A program made the translations under genes and the position numbers. The notes under the pieces are model-generated. The model was not told the origin of the DNA and ran no database searches. It saw only the letters and a program-made list of their open reading frames with translations. Shown here piece after piece: positions 25,602 through 35,172 of a stretch of 64,000 bases of DNA. Each line of letters opens with the position of its first letter. Within the stretch, counting starts at the first letter, position 1. Origin of the DNA: Amycolatopsis umgeniensis (GTDB lineage: Bacteria > Actinomycetota > Actinomycetes > Mycobacteriales > Pseudonocardiaceae); contig NZ_JACHMX010000001.1 in assembly GCF_014205155.1 (NCBI RefSeq), forward strand, positions 4,402,001 through 4,466,000. Direction: 5' to 3'.

Positions 25602-26909
25602 GTGACGACCACCGCCACGGCGCCCACCAGGGCGTTCGTTCGCGATCGAGACTTCCGCCGACTTCTGTTGACCCGCTTCTCCGCGCACTGGGGCAACGGG
25701 ATGTACCAGGCCGGACTGGCCGGAGCCGTCCTCTTCAACCCCGAACGCGCCGCCGACGCGCTCGCCATGGCGGGCGGGTTCGCGGCGCTGCTGCTGCCGT
25801 ACTCGGTCGTCGGGCCGTTCGCGGGCGCGCTGCTCGACCGGTGGGATCGCCGGAAGGTCCTGATCTTCGCGAGCCTCCTGCGCTCGTTCACCATCCTCGC
25901 GACGGCCGTCGCCGTGGGCACGGGAGCGGCCGGGTTCGGGCTGTTCTCCCTGGCCTTGGCGTCCGAAGGCGTCTCCCGGTTCATCGGCTCGGGGTTGTCC
26001 GCGTCGCTACCGCACGTCGTCGAGGAGAAGTCCGTGGTCGCCGCGAACGCCTTCGCGGCGACGTGGGGTTCGGTGCTCGCGGTCGTGGGCGGCGGCTGCG
26101 CGATCGGCCTCCGGGCACTGACCGGTGCCGACGACGCCGGTTCCGCTGGGGTCACCGCCGTCGCCGCGCTGGGCGGGATCGGTGCCGCCGTCCTCGCCTC
26201 GGGGTTCGCGCGCGGGCTGCTCGGGCCGTCGACGGTCGACGAGCCGTCGAATCCGGCCGTCGCCGTCGCTCGCGGGCTGTCCGACGGCGCGAAGGCGGCT
26301 TGGCGCACGCCCAGCGTCATGGCCGGGTTCGTCGCGCTGTTCGCGCATCGCGCGTCGTACGGGATCTCGCTGCTGGTGACCGTGCTGCTGATGCGCAACC
26401 ACTTCACCGACGCCGGGATCTTCCGCGCCGGGATGGCGGGGCTGGGCCAGATGGCGGCGTTCGCCGGGGCGGGGATCCTGGTCGCCGGACTGCTCACCGC
26501 CCGGCTCATCCGGCGGTTCGGCAGGCTCCGCGCCGTGGTGGGCGCGCTGGTGCTGGCGGCGATCGCGCAGTCCGCACTCGGGCTGCCGATGGTGGTCCCG
26601 ACCGCGTTGCTCGCGGCGTTCCTGGTGACCGGTGCCGGACAGGTGCTGAAGCTCTGTGTCGATTCGTCGGTCCAGCTCGACGTCGCCGACGAAGCCAGAG
26701 GACGCGTCTTCGCCCTCTACGACACGCTCTTCAACATCACCCAGGTCGCCGCGGTCTCGCTGGCCGCGACGGTGATCCCGGACGACGGCCGTTCATCTGG
26801 ACTGCTGATCGCGGCCACCGTCCTCTACCTGGCGGGAGCCGCCGGTCACCTTCTCGCGGTGCGAAAAAGCGGATCCGGCGATACGGCCCCGCCCTTGGCA
26901 TTAGGGTGA
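25602..26909 (+). CDS. MFS transporter
   Basis: This 435-residue major facilitator protein has about 12 hydrophobic helices and motif A as GALLDRWDRRKVLIFASL (about residues 75-92). The central loop and C-terminal half (SVMAGFVALFAHRASYGISLLVTVLLMRN) look like bacterial permeases of unknown substrate. The GTG at 25602 sits a few bases past a TTTAGGCT box, so the transcript may be leaderless. The 209-bp gap upstream holds its promoter and that of the divergent YqgE gene; I see nothing else there. It runs into the ESX island with a 55-bp gap. Confidence 0.87.
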   Translation: MTTTATAPTRAFVRDRDFRRLLLTRFSAHWGNGMYQAGLAGAVLFNPERAADALAMAGGFAALLLPYSVVGPFAGALLDRWDRRKVLIFASLLRSFTILATAVAVGTGAAGFGLFSLALASEGVSRFIGSGLSASLPHVVEEKSVVAANAFAATWGSVLAVVGGGCAIGLRALTGADDAGSAGVTAVAALGGIGAAVLASGFARGLLGPSTVDEPSNPAVAVARGLSDGAKAAWRTPSVMAGFVALFAHRASYGISLLVTVLLMRNHFTDAGIFRAGMAGLGQMAAFAGAGILVAGLLTARLIRRFGRLRAVVGALVLAAIAQSALGLPMVVPTALLAAFLVTGAGQVLKLCVDSSVQLDVADEARGRVFALYDTLFNITQVAAVSLAATVIPDDGRSSGLLIAATVLYLAGAAGHLLAVRKSGSGDTAPPLALG

Positions 26910-26964
26910 CGCTTACCGACACCGGGTGGCGTATGCCCGGGATCAAGTACTTGCGGGGGCTCAA

Positions 26965-27579
26965 GTGACGACGGCCGGCGACGACAGCGCACGCCTCGAA
27001 GCGCGCAATGCCGCCATGAAGGACCAGGTCGACACGCTGCTCGAACAGTTCGAGCGCCAGACGGCCCAGCTCAAGGACGCGCAGGAAGCCGCTTCGCAGA
27101 CGTCCGCGACGGTGGTCTCGCAAGACGGTCTCGTCCGCGCCACCATCGACGCGACGGGCACGCTCGCCAAACTCGAGATCCAGCCGAACGCCTTCGAGCG
27201 CACCAACCCCGCGCAACTGGCCAACACCGTGCTGACCCTGGTGCGCCAGGGATCGCTGCAGGTCAAGCAGCAGGTCGCCGAGCTGATGGCGCCGATCACC
27301 GAAGGGCTGCCGGACCTCTCGGACCTCATCGAAGGCGCTCCTTCACTCCAGGGTCTGATGCCGGCGATCCCGGACTTCCTGGCGGAGGAAGAAGAGCCTC
27401 CGGCGAAGCCCGACGAAGACTTCGACGCCCCGCTGATGATCAAGGACGACGCCCCGCCGCCTCCGCCGCCGGCCCCGCCCGTGCCGCCCGCACCGAAACC
27501 GATTCCGAAACGCGTGCGTCAGAGCCAGGACGATGACGAGGAAGAGCCGCCTTCGAGCTGGCTGACCAGGGGAGTCTGA
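26965..27579 (+). CDS. YbaB/EbfC-family protein heading the toxin island
   Basis: The first 105 residues of this 204-residue protein show the YbaB/EbfC pattern: a long helix (DSARLEARNAAMKDQVDTLLEQ), strands with SQDGLVRATIDATGTLAKLEI, then a closing helix. The C-terminal 90 residues are acidic and Pro-rich. It is the paralogue, by position and architecture, of the gene at 17480-18013. GTG at 26965 follows GGGGG; the upstream frame extension would start inside a non-coding stretch. Its stop overlaps the next start (TGATG). Likely an ESX-linked partner or chaperone rather than a nucleoid protein, but this is inferred from context. Confidence 0.8.
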   Translation: MTTAGDDSARLEARNAAMKDQVDTLLEQFERQTAQLKDAQEAASQTSATVVSQDGLVRATIDATGTLAKLEIQPNAFERTNPAQLANTVLTLVRQGSLQVKQQVAELMAPITEGLPDLSDLIEGAPSLQGLMPAIPDFLAEEEEPPAKPDEDFDAPLMIKDDAPPPPPPAPPVPPAPKPIPKRVRQSQDDDEEEPPSSWLTRGV

Positions 27580-27908
27580 TGCCGAACGGTGGGGGCGGTG
27601 GCGGATTCACGGCGGATCCGGACGCGGTCAAAACGGCCGCGGCCAAGCTGGGGATCGCCGCGGATCAGCTGGACGACGCGGGCAAGGAACTGCTGGCCGC
27701 GATGAACGCGCTCGGCCAGTGCTGGGGCAACGACGACGCGGGCAAGGAGTTCGCGAAGGACTACGAGCCGGGCGCGCAGGGTTCGTCCGAGGGGTTCGCG
27801 AACATCGTCGAGGCGCTGCGGGGCATGCAGCACAACGTCGAACGGTCGATGACCGCGTTCACGAACGCCGAGGAAGAGATCAAGACGACGTTGGACAAGA
27901 AGGTCTAG
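27579..27908 (+). CDS. WXG100-family protein
   Basis: The 109-residue product has the WXG100 shape: two helices (DAVKTAAAKLGIAADQLDDAGKELLAAMN and the C-terminal ALRGMQHNVERSMTAFTNAEEEI) joined by a turn with CWGNDDAGKEF, which carries the W-x-[GN] signature and a downstream D-x-x-G-x-x-F. It probably pairs with the N-terminal WXG-like domain of the giant protein that follows five bases later. It overlaps the YbaB-like gene by one base. Confidence 0.88.
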   Translation: MPNGGGGGGFTADPDAVKTAAAKLGIAADQLDDAGKELLAAMNALGQCWGNDDAGKEFAKDYEPGAQGSSEGFANIVEALRGMQHNVERSMTAFTNAEEEIKTTLDKKV

Positions 27909-27912
27909 CGCC

Positions 27913-30900
27913 GTGGGTATGGAGATGCCCGACGCGGTCAAATGGCTCTTGCCGATCGTCGTCGGGGAAAGCTGGCCCGAAGGCGACGAGGACAAGCTCC
28001 GCGAACTGCGCGACGCCTGGCACAACGCCTCGAAGGCCGTCCAGCCGATCGCCGACACCGCGACCAAGGGCGCCACCGAGGTCCTCGGCGGCTGGACCGG
28101 TGAGGGCGCGGAGAAGTTCGCCGAAGCCTGGAAGAAGTTCGTCGAAGGCGACGACGCGTACTTCAAGTCGCTCGCCGATTCTTCGAAGGCCCTCGGCGAC
28201 TCGTGCAACGCGACCGCGCTGGACGTCGAGTACACGAAGTACATGATCATCATCTCGCTGGTGATCCTCGCCGCGCAGATCGTCGCGATGATCGCGGCCG
28301 CCGCGGTGACGTTCGGTGGTTCGACGGCCGGGATCGCGCCGGCGCAGATCGCCACCCGCATGACCGTCCAGATGATCTTCCGCCAGCTGATGCAGAAGCT
28401 CGCGCAGGAAGGCTTCAAGAAGGTCGCGAAGGAACTCCTCGAGAAGCTTCTCAAAGAGGGCCTGAAGAAGATCGGCAAAGAGGTCCTGCAGAACACGGCG
28501 ATGAACCTCGCCATGGACGCGGGCATCCAGGGCCTGCAGATGGCCAAGGGCGACCGCGACAGCTGGGACTTCAGCAAGACCAAGGATTCCGCGATCAGCG
28601 GCGCCGTCGACGGTGTCGTCGGCGCGGGCAGCAGCAGTATCGGCAAGGGCGCCACCAAGGGACTTTCCGACAGCGTGGGCGGCCAGATCGTCGACAGTGC
28701 GGCGCGGGGTGCCGTACGCGGCGCGGCCGAAGGGGTCGCCAGCACGGTCGGACAGGCCGCCGTCACCGGTGACCTGGACAAACTTTCGGCCAAGGACCTG
28801 CTGATGGGCGCCTCCGGCGGGGCCGTCGGCGGCGGTGTCGACGGGGCGAAGAGCCAGATCGGCGACATCCGCACCGCGAACACGCCCAGTGCCACGCCGG
28901 ACGTCGACGGCCCGACGCCGGACGGGGATTCCGGTGACTCCGGGGATTCCGGGACGCCTTCGCGTACTCCGGACAGCTCGTCGAGCCGCGATTCGTCCTC
29001 TGATGGCGATTCCTCGTCGCGATCCACTTCGGACGGTGACTCGCCTTCGAACCGCAGTTCGTCCTCTGATGGCGATTCTTCGTCCGGGGCGTCCGATTCG
29101 CGGGCTCCTCAGCAGGCTTCGCAACAGCAGCACACGCCGAGTTCCGAGAACGGCCCGCAGCGGACGGCGGACAGCGACCGGGTCAGCCAGTCTTCGACGC
29201 AGGCTCCGGAACGTCCGGCGGACGCGCCGTCGAACACCGGTGACGGTCAGCGTGCGGCGCAGACCCACCAGAACGCCCCGGCGGCGGCCGCGGACAACGG
29301 CGCCGGTTCCGGTCAGCAGCAGCAGGCCGCGGCGGCGAATCAGCAGCAGGCACCCGCGGCGGCGGCACAAGCACCCGCCCAGACCCCGGCACAGACACCC
29401 GCGGCTGCCGCTCAAGCACCGGCCCAGACCCCGGGACAGACACCGGCCCAGACACCCGCGGCCGCGGCACAAGCACCCGCCCAGACATCGGCGCCCAGTC
29501 CGTCACAGGGACCGGGCCCCTCGCAGTCCAGCGGCATGCCACCGGCCGCCGCCTCGGGCGGTACCCCCGCTTCGACAGGTGGTGCTCCCGCCTCGACGGG
29601 TTCGGGTGCGCCTTCGTCCTCCGGCGGCTACGGCATGGCGCCCGGTGGCAACCCACCCGGCAACGGCCCCACGCCCGGCGGCTTTCCCCCGGCCGGACAC
29701 GATCCGTCCCGGCCCGTCCGGCCGAACGACGGCGTCCAGGCCGCCGGTCTGTCCGGAAACGGCGGACCACAGCAGCCGCGCTTCGACCAGCCGCCCGCGC
29801 AGGCGCCCTTCCAGGGCCAGCCGATGCAGCAGGGTGGGTTCACGCCTCCTCCTCCGCCACCGCCTCCCGGTGGCGGCGGCCCCATGCCGCCTCGTGGACA
29901 GCAGGGTCCGATGGGCCCGCGTCCCACCGGACCGCAGCCGCCCCCGCCCCAGCACCCGGGCCAGGGCGGATATCCGCAGGACCGCGGGCCGCGGCAACGT
30001 CCCCAGCAACCGCCGCCTCCGCAAGGTCCGCCGCGTCCGCAGCAGCAGCCGCCCCAGGGTTACCAGGGGCGGCCGGGGCAAGGTCCCGGCCCGAACGGCG
30101 GGGTCCCGCCGCGTCCGCAGACGCCTCCGCCAGGGCACCACCCCGGCCAGCAGCGCGGCCCTCAGGGCTACCCACCGCCTCCGCCGCGGCCCCAGCATCC
30201 GGGCAACGGCCCGTTCCCCGGCAACCGCGGTCCCATGCCGCCGCCTCCGCCGGGGCATCACCCCGGGCAACAGCCCGGCCAGCAGCCCCGGCATCCCGGC
30301 CAGCAGCCCGGCCGTCCGCTGCCGCCCGGCGCCGAGCCGCCGCGGTTCGGTGGCCAGCAGCCGCCGCGTCCGCCGCAGGTCCCCGCGCCGCGCCCCGGTC
30401 AGGACGGGAACGCGAGCCCGCAGCAACAGCAGCGTCCGCCGCAGCAGGCCGAGCCCGTGCGTCCGGCCGAGCAGGCACCCGTGCCGCCGAAGGAACCCGA
30501 GACCCAGCCGTACCAAGGGAAACTCGACGACACCGACCTGCCCAAGGACACCGAGGCGCCCCAGGACGTCACGCCCGACGACAAGAGTTCGACGGTCGAC
30601 GAGCCGTACCTGACGGATCCGGACTTCCACACCGACGACCCCGCGGCCTACCGAGCGCTCGCCGAAACGCAGATCGACAAGCGCGGTTTCGACCAAAGCA
30701 CCGGGGAAGCCAGGCACGAACAGGTCCGTCGCGAAGGCCTCGCCAAACGCGACGCGCATCCGGATCAGCGCGTCAAGGACATGTCGGATCAGGGCGCGTA
30801 CGCGGTGCACAGCTACACGCGGACCGACATGGCCGAGCGGATCACGCACGCCCAGCGTCACGGTGGCCCGGAGCTGGACGCACTCCGGCCGCATATCGAC

Positions 30901-33900
30901 GCGATCACCTCCGGTCTCAACGAGATGCCCACTTACGAGGGTGTCGTGTCGCGACGGGTGAACTTCAACGGCAACGAAAGCGCGATCCACGGCTTCCTCG
31001 AGGCGCACGGCAAGGGTCAGGTCATCGTCGACCCGCAGATGCTGAGCACGTCGCGGGTCGACGCCGAACATCCGCACAGCACCTTCCCCGGCGAAGTCGA
31101 GATGCGCATCCAGTCGAAGACCGGACGCCACATCGAAGACCTCGCCTCCAAGCCGGAAGAGCGCGAAGTGCTGATGAAGTCGGCGACGCAGCTGCGTGTC
31201 ACCGACGTCAAGATCGGTCCGGGGCATCCCGAGCACCCCGACTACCAGGCGCGGGTCAAGGACGGCACGGCGAACGGCCTGCCGAAGTGGATCGTCGAAT
31301 GCGAAGAGGTCGTCGCCGGCGAAGACGGCCACCTGAGCCCGGACGAGGTCAACCAGAAGGTCGCCGAGCGGCGCGAATACAACAACGCCGAGCAGGACAG
31401 GCTGGCGCAGGAGGCGGCCGACCAGGAAGCCCAGCTGCGCCGCGACCACCCGGAGCTGTTCCAGAACAAGGGCTTCGCCAGCCTCGACACCAAGATCTCC
31501 GACGGCAAGGGCGGCTGGGTCGACGCCGCCGACGTTCCGGTCCGCGACATCCCCAAACCGAGGGAACACGTTCCCGACGGCGGCTGGTCCGAGCTGGCGA
31601 AGCCGCTCGACGAGGGCGGGACGCCGGTCATCCACGCCGGTTCGACCGAGACGCCGCACCAGCAGGTCCGGCTGGTCATGGACGAACTCCCGGCGATCGG
31701 CGAGGCCAACACGCGCAACTACTACGCGCCCGAGTCGTGGAAGGACGGCTACCAGACCAACTCGGCCGAGGCGCTGGTCGCGTTCGAGAACCGGATGGAC
31801 GGTCGCGACGCCGTCGCCGGGCCGTCGACCGATGGTTCGCCGCTGCAGCACGTCAGCGACCGGCTGGGCGGGCAGTGGTCGGAGCGGAACGGGTTCGGCG
31901 ACGTCGCGCGTGAGCTGGGTGAACGTCCGGTCGGCGCGCGGACCGCGGTGGCGTTCGAGCACCACGCGGCCGGCGATCCGAACGCGCCGGCGGGCTCGCC
32001 GCGGTCCATGGACCGGATCGAGACCCGGATCGTCGCCGCCGTGAACACGCCGCACGGCGTGGTCTTCGCCGACCCGATGACCGGGCGGCTCGCGACGCTG
32101 CCCGACAATCCGACGTCGATCAAGGCGATGCCGATGGGCGGCGGCGACGCTCCCCACGCCCACACCGAAACCCACACCGAGTCGCAGCCGGAGACACGCA
32201 CGGAGGCACCGCCTCAGTCGACGGCCGATCGGCTGCGCGGCGACGACGAACCACCGCCGGTGGACCGGCCCGACGAGCCGCAGGCGCCCAAGACCGAACT
32301 CGACATCAGCGAGCGGCTCAAGGGCACCGAAGAGGCACCCGCGCGGCACGACGAGAGCTACGTCAACGACGAGAACTTCCGTGGCACGCCTGAGGATCAC
32401 AAGAGCCTCCGTGACCGCTACGACAGCGCCGACCTCGCCGAGCAGGCCCGCGAGAAGGCGCTCAAGCGGCTCGAAGCCAGCCCGCTGAAAGACCGCGTGT
32501 CGCCCGAAGCGGCGGAAGCGATCTACTCGTACTCGCGTGAACACGCCTTTGCCATCAACGAGGCGAACCGGCTGGGCGAGTCACACCCCGGCTTCGCGAA
32601 CGCCCAGAGCAGCACCCGGGCGATCGTCGGCGCGCTGAACGAACTGCCGGACTTCCACGGCGAGTCCATCCGCGGCATCGACACCAAGGGCGACCAGCGC
32701 GCCGCCGCGATCATGGCCGCGCACTACGAACCCGGTCAGACCGTCCCCGAGCCGACGATGACCAGCGCCACCATCAAGACGTCGCCGGACACGAAGTCGA
32801 AATTCGGCGAAGACGTCGAGATCCACATCGTCTCGAAGACGGGCAAGGACGTCTCGTCGCTCGCCGAGAACCCGGGCGAGAACGAGTCCATCAACAAGCC
32901 GGCCACCCAGCTTTACGTGCACAGCAAGGAGTTCAAGACTCCGCCGCTGGTCGACAGGCCGAAGTGGGTCATCCACGCCGAAGAGGTCACTCCCGGCGAC
33001 CCGCGCTACCTCGACCCCGACACCGCCAAGCAGAAGATGGACGAGCGGCGGGCACGGCACGCCGCGGAGGCTCCCGAACTCGCACGCCTCGCCCAGGAAC
33101 GGTCGATGGCGCGCCTCGGCGGCTTCGACGAGCCGCAGACCCCGCCCATCACCGCGGAGAACCCGGCGCAGCACGGGGTCGCGGACGCGGACAAGGGACC
33201 CGAGTACGGCGAACAGCCCGCTCAGGACCATTCCGCCACCGAAGACACGGCCGAGTTGCCGCTCCCCGAGCGGGACTACTCGTCGATGGCGGTCGCGACG
33301 AACCCGCCGAGCGAACCGGCGATCCACGCCGGTTCGGCGAGCCCTGAGCAGCAGGCCGCCTACATCGCGGACCGGCACCCGAGGCTCGGCGAGGTCAACC
33401 CGCACTTCAACGACCCCGACGCGCTGGCCAACGGCTACCGGTCCAACTGCACCCGGACCCCTGGCGCGTACATGGACCGGTTGAACGGCATCGACTCGAC
33501 GGCCGATCCGCTGCTCCTGCACGAGATGGACAGCCGCGGCACGCTCGAGCACGTCGAGGAGCGCTTCGGCGGCCAGTTCTCGGAACGTGCCGACTACGAC
33601 ACGGTCATCCGCGAGATGCGGGACATGCCGACCGATCACCACGCGGTCGTGGCGGTGAAGTACCTCGACGAGAACGGTGTCGAGCGCGGCCACGTCGCCA
33701 TGGTGGCGAACACCCGTGACGGGGTCGCCTTCATCGATCCGCAGTCCGGCGCGCTGATGAACCTGCCGCATCCGCCGCTGGGTGTGCGGCTGATGCACGT
33801 CGGTGTCCCGGAAACCCCGGCCGCGCACCACACCGACGGCCACACCACGCAGACCGACACCGCTTCGGCGCGGCCCGTCGACCCGCGGATCGCGTTCGCG

Positions 33901-35172
33901 CGACCGGATCAGCCGGTGGACCCGCGGATCGCGTTCGCCAGGGAAGACGCGCCCGAAGTGCAGCCGTCGCGGATCGGCCCGGACGGCCGTCCGATCGTCA
34001 CGCCGCCGCGCGACGGGGGCTACGGCATGGCTTCCCAGGGGCTGCCGGAACCTCCCTCGCACGTCGACCCGCAGGTGCGTGCCGACACCGACCGGCTGCT
34101 CGCCACCCCGGAGTTCGAGGCGGCGCTCGCCGGACTCGACGACACCCGGGACCGGGTCAGGATCACGACCGACGACGGTGTCCAGCACGACCTCGGGCCG
34201 CTGAGCGACTTCATCCGCGACCACCTGCCGGGACAGCCGCGGCTCGTGGAGCTGATGCTGAATCCGGACAACCGGTACCTCACCGACTCCCTGCTGCACA
34301 ATCCGAAGACCATCGGCAGCCTGCTCCAGCATCCGGACGCGATCCCGATGCTCGCGGACGCCCTCGACGAAGCGGCGGGGAACGACAACCAGCTGATCGA
34401 CCGCGTCGAGCAGGCGGGGCCGGGCGAGACACCGCTGACTCCGGAACAGCGGCAGATCGCCGACGCGGCGGCCGAGATGGCCGCCACCTCGAAGGTCGAA
34501 CACCGGGTCCACGCCGGGTTCCCGCCCGAGCACCGCGGGGACATCACCAAGATCAAGGAATTCCTCGCGCGGGAAGAAGCCGCCTGGGCCGACAACCAAG
34601 GGCATCTCAACCGGATCGTCGCCGAGCTCGCCGGAGAGAACGACACACCCGGCGCCCGCACCGAACCCAAGACGGAAGCCCGGGCGCTGGCGAAGATCGC
34701 CAAATACGACGGCGACGCGGCACGGCTGGTCGACCTCGTGGGAGCGAAGATCCAGTTCAACACGGTCGCGGACGCCTACAACGCGCTGAACAAGATCATG
34801 GCGCGTGACGACCTCAAGATCGTCAAATTCGAAGACCGGTTCGCGAATCCGCAGGCGAGTGGTTACCGCGACCTGCAGATGAACGTCCGGCTGCCGAACG
34901 GGCACGTCGCCGAACTGCGGCTGCACTTGAAGACCATCGACGAGGTCGCCGTCTTCGAGCACGCCTTGTACGAGGTCCGCCGGGACTTCCCGACGTACAA
35001 CCGGGCGATGGACGAGAACATCCCCGACTCGGCGGGCGAGGACGCGAAGAGCAAGGGCAGGCTGACCCTGCAGCAGGCGCAGCTGGAAGCCGCCCTGATC
35101 AATCAGGTCCGGGAGAAGTTCATGGACGGCCTGAAGCTGGGGCTGCCGAAGCCTCGCGAGGAGAACGCATGA
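27913..35172 (+). CDS. Polymorphic ESX toxin candidate with duplicated ART and papain-fold domains and a RelA/SpoT-like C-terminus
   Basis: This 2,419-residue product looks like a modular effector exported by a type VII system. Residues 1-130 form a WXG-like helical domain with GGWTGEGAEKFAEAW; residues 110-300 are hydrophobic then helical; residues 325-885 are a Ser-, then Gln/Pro-rich linker. ART-like domain 1 (about 896-1136) keeps Arg1014/1015, STS and E1083-x-E1085. Papain-fold deamidase-like domain 1 (about 1216-1416) has lost its nucleophile and His (Ser1284, Arg). ART-like domain 2 (about 1476-1696) keeps Arg1587 and E1656-x-E1658. Papain-fold domain 2 (about 1796-1966) has an intact Cys1846-His1927-Asp1942. 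The C-terminus (about 2250-2350) resembles RelA/SpoT synthetases: DLVGAKIQF, DRFANPQASGYRDLQ, LRLHLKTIDEV. GTG start at 27913. Domain names are from motif reading; toxicity is inferred. Confidence 0.78.
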   Translation: MGMEMPDAVKWLLPIVVGESWPEGDEDKLRELRDAWHNASKAVQPIADTATKGATEVLGGWTGEGAEKFAEAWKKFVEGDDAYFKSLADSSKALGDSCNATALDVEYTKYMIIISLVILAAQIVAMIAAAAVTFGGSTAGIAPAQIATRMTVQMIFRQLMQKLAQEGFKKVAKELLEKLLKEGLKKIGKEVLQNTAMNLAMDAGIQGLQMAKGDRDSWDFSKTKDSAISGAVDGVVGAGSSSIGKGATKGLSDSVGGQIVDSAARGAVRGAAEGVASTVGQAAVTGDLDKLSAKDLLMGASGGAVGGGVDGAKSQIGDIRTANTPSATPDVDGPTPDGDSGDSGDSGTPSRTPDSSSSRDSSSDGDSSSRSTSDGDSPSNRSSSSDGDSSSGASDSRAPQQASQQQHTPSSENGPQRTADSDRVSQSSTQAPERPADAPSNTGDGQRAAQTHQNAPAAAADNGAGSGQQQQAAAANQQQAPAAAAQAPAQTPAQTPAAAAQAPAQTPGQTPAQTPAAAAQAPAQTSAPSPSQGPGPSQSSGMPPAAASGGTPASTGGAPASTGSGAPSSSGGYGMAPGGNPPGNGPTPGGFPPAGHDPSRPVRPNDGVQAAGLSGNGGPQQPRFDQPPAQAPFQGQPMQQGGFTPPPPPPPPGGGGPMPPRGQQGPMGPRPTGPQPPPPQHPGQGGYPQDRGPRQRPQQPPPPQGPPRPQQQPPQGYQGRPGQGPGPNGGVPPRPQTPPPGHHPGQQRGPQGYPPPPPRPQHPGNGPFPGNRGPMPPPPPGHHPGQQPGQQPRHPGQQPGRPLPPGAEPPRFGGQQPPRPPQVPAPRPGQDGNASPQQQQRPPQQAEPVRPAEQAPVPPKEPETQPYQGKLDDTDLPKDTEAPQDVTPDDKSSTVDEPYLTDPDFHTDDPAAYRALAETQIDKRGFDQSTGEARHEQVRREGLAKRDAHPDQRVKDMSDQGAYAVHSYTRTDMAERITHAQRHGGPELDALRPHIDAITSGLNEMPTYEGVVSRRVNFNGNESAIHGFLEAHGKGQVIVDPQMLSTSRVDAEHPHSTFPGEVEMRIQSKTGRHIEDLASKPEEREVLMKSATQLRVTDVKIGPGHPEHPDYQARVKDGTANGLPKWIVECEEVVAGEDGHLSPDEVNQKVAERREYNNAEQDRLAQEAADQEAQLRRDHPELFQNKGFASLDTKISDGKGGWVDAADVPVRDIPKPREHVPDGGWSELAKPLDEGGTPVIHAGSTETPHQQVRLVMDELPAIGEANTRNYYAPESWKDGYQTNSAEALVAFENRMDGRDAVAGPSTDGSPLQHVSDRLGGQWSERNGFGDVARELGERPVGARTAVAFEHHAAGDPNAPAGSPRSMDRIETRIVAAVNTPHGVVFADPMTGRLATLPDNPTSIKAMPMGGGDAPHAHTETHTESQPETRTEAPPQSTADRLRGDDEPPPVDRPDEPQAPKTELDISERLKGTEEAPARHDESYVNDENFRGTPEDHKSLRDRYDSADLAEQAREKALKRLEASPLKDRVSPEAAEAIYSYSREHAFAINEANRLGESHPGFANAQSSTRAIVGALNELPDFHGESIRGIDTKGDQRAAAIMAAHYEPGQTVPEPTMTSATIKTSPDTKSKFGEDVEIHIVSKTGKDVSSLAENPGENESINKPATQLYVHSKEFKTPPLVDRPKWVIHAEEVTPGDPRYLDPDTAKQKMDERRARHAAEAPELARLAQERSMARLGGFDEPQTPPITAENPAQHGVADADKGPEYGEQPAQDHSATEDTAELPLPERDYSSMAVATNPPSEPAIHAGSASPEQQAAYIADRHPRLGEVNPHFNDPDALANGYRSNCTRTPGAYMDRLNGIDSTADPLLLHEMDSRGTLEHVEERFGGQFSERADYDTVIREMRDMPTDHHAVVAVKYLDENGVERGHVAMVANTRDGVAFIDPQSGALMNLPHPPLGVRLMHVGVPETPAAHHTDGHTTQTDTASARPVDPRIAFARPDQPVDPRIAFAREDAPEVQPSRIGPDGRPIVTPPRDGGYGMASQGLPEPPSHVDPQVRADTDRLLATPEFEAALAGLDDTRDRVRITTDDGVQHDLGPLSDFIRDHLPGQPRLVELMLNPDNRYLTDSLLHNPKTIGSLLQHPDAIPMLADALDEAAGNDNQLIDRVEQAGPGETPLTPEQRQIADAAAEMAATSKVEHRVHAGFPPEHRGDITKIKEFLAREEAAWADNQGHLNRIVAELAGENDTPGARTEPKTEARALAKIAKYDGDAARLVDLVGAKIQFNTVADAYNALNKIMARDDLKIVKFEDRFANPQASGYRDLQMNVRLPNGHVAELRLHLKTIDEVAVFEHALYEVRRDFPTYNRAMDENIPDSAGEDAKSKGRLTLQQAQLEAALINQVREKFMDGLKLGLPKPREENA

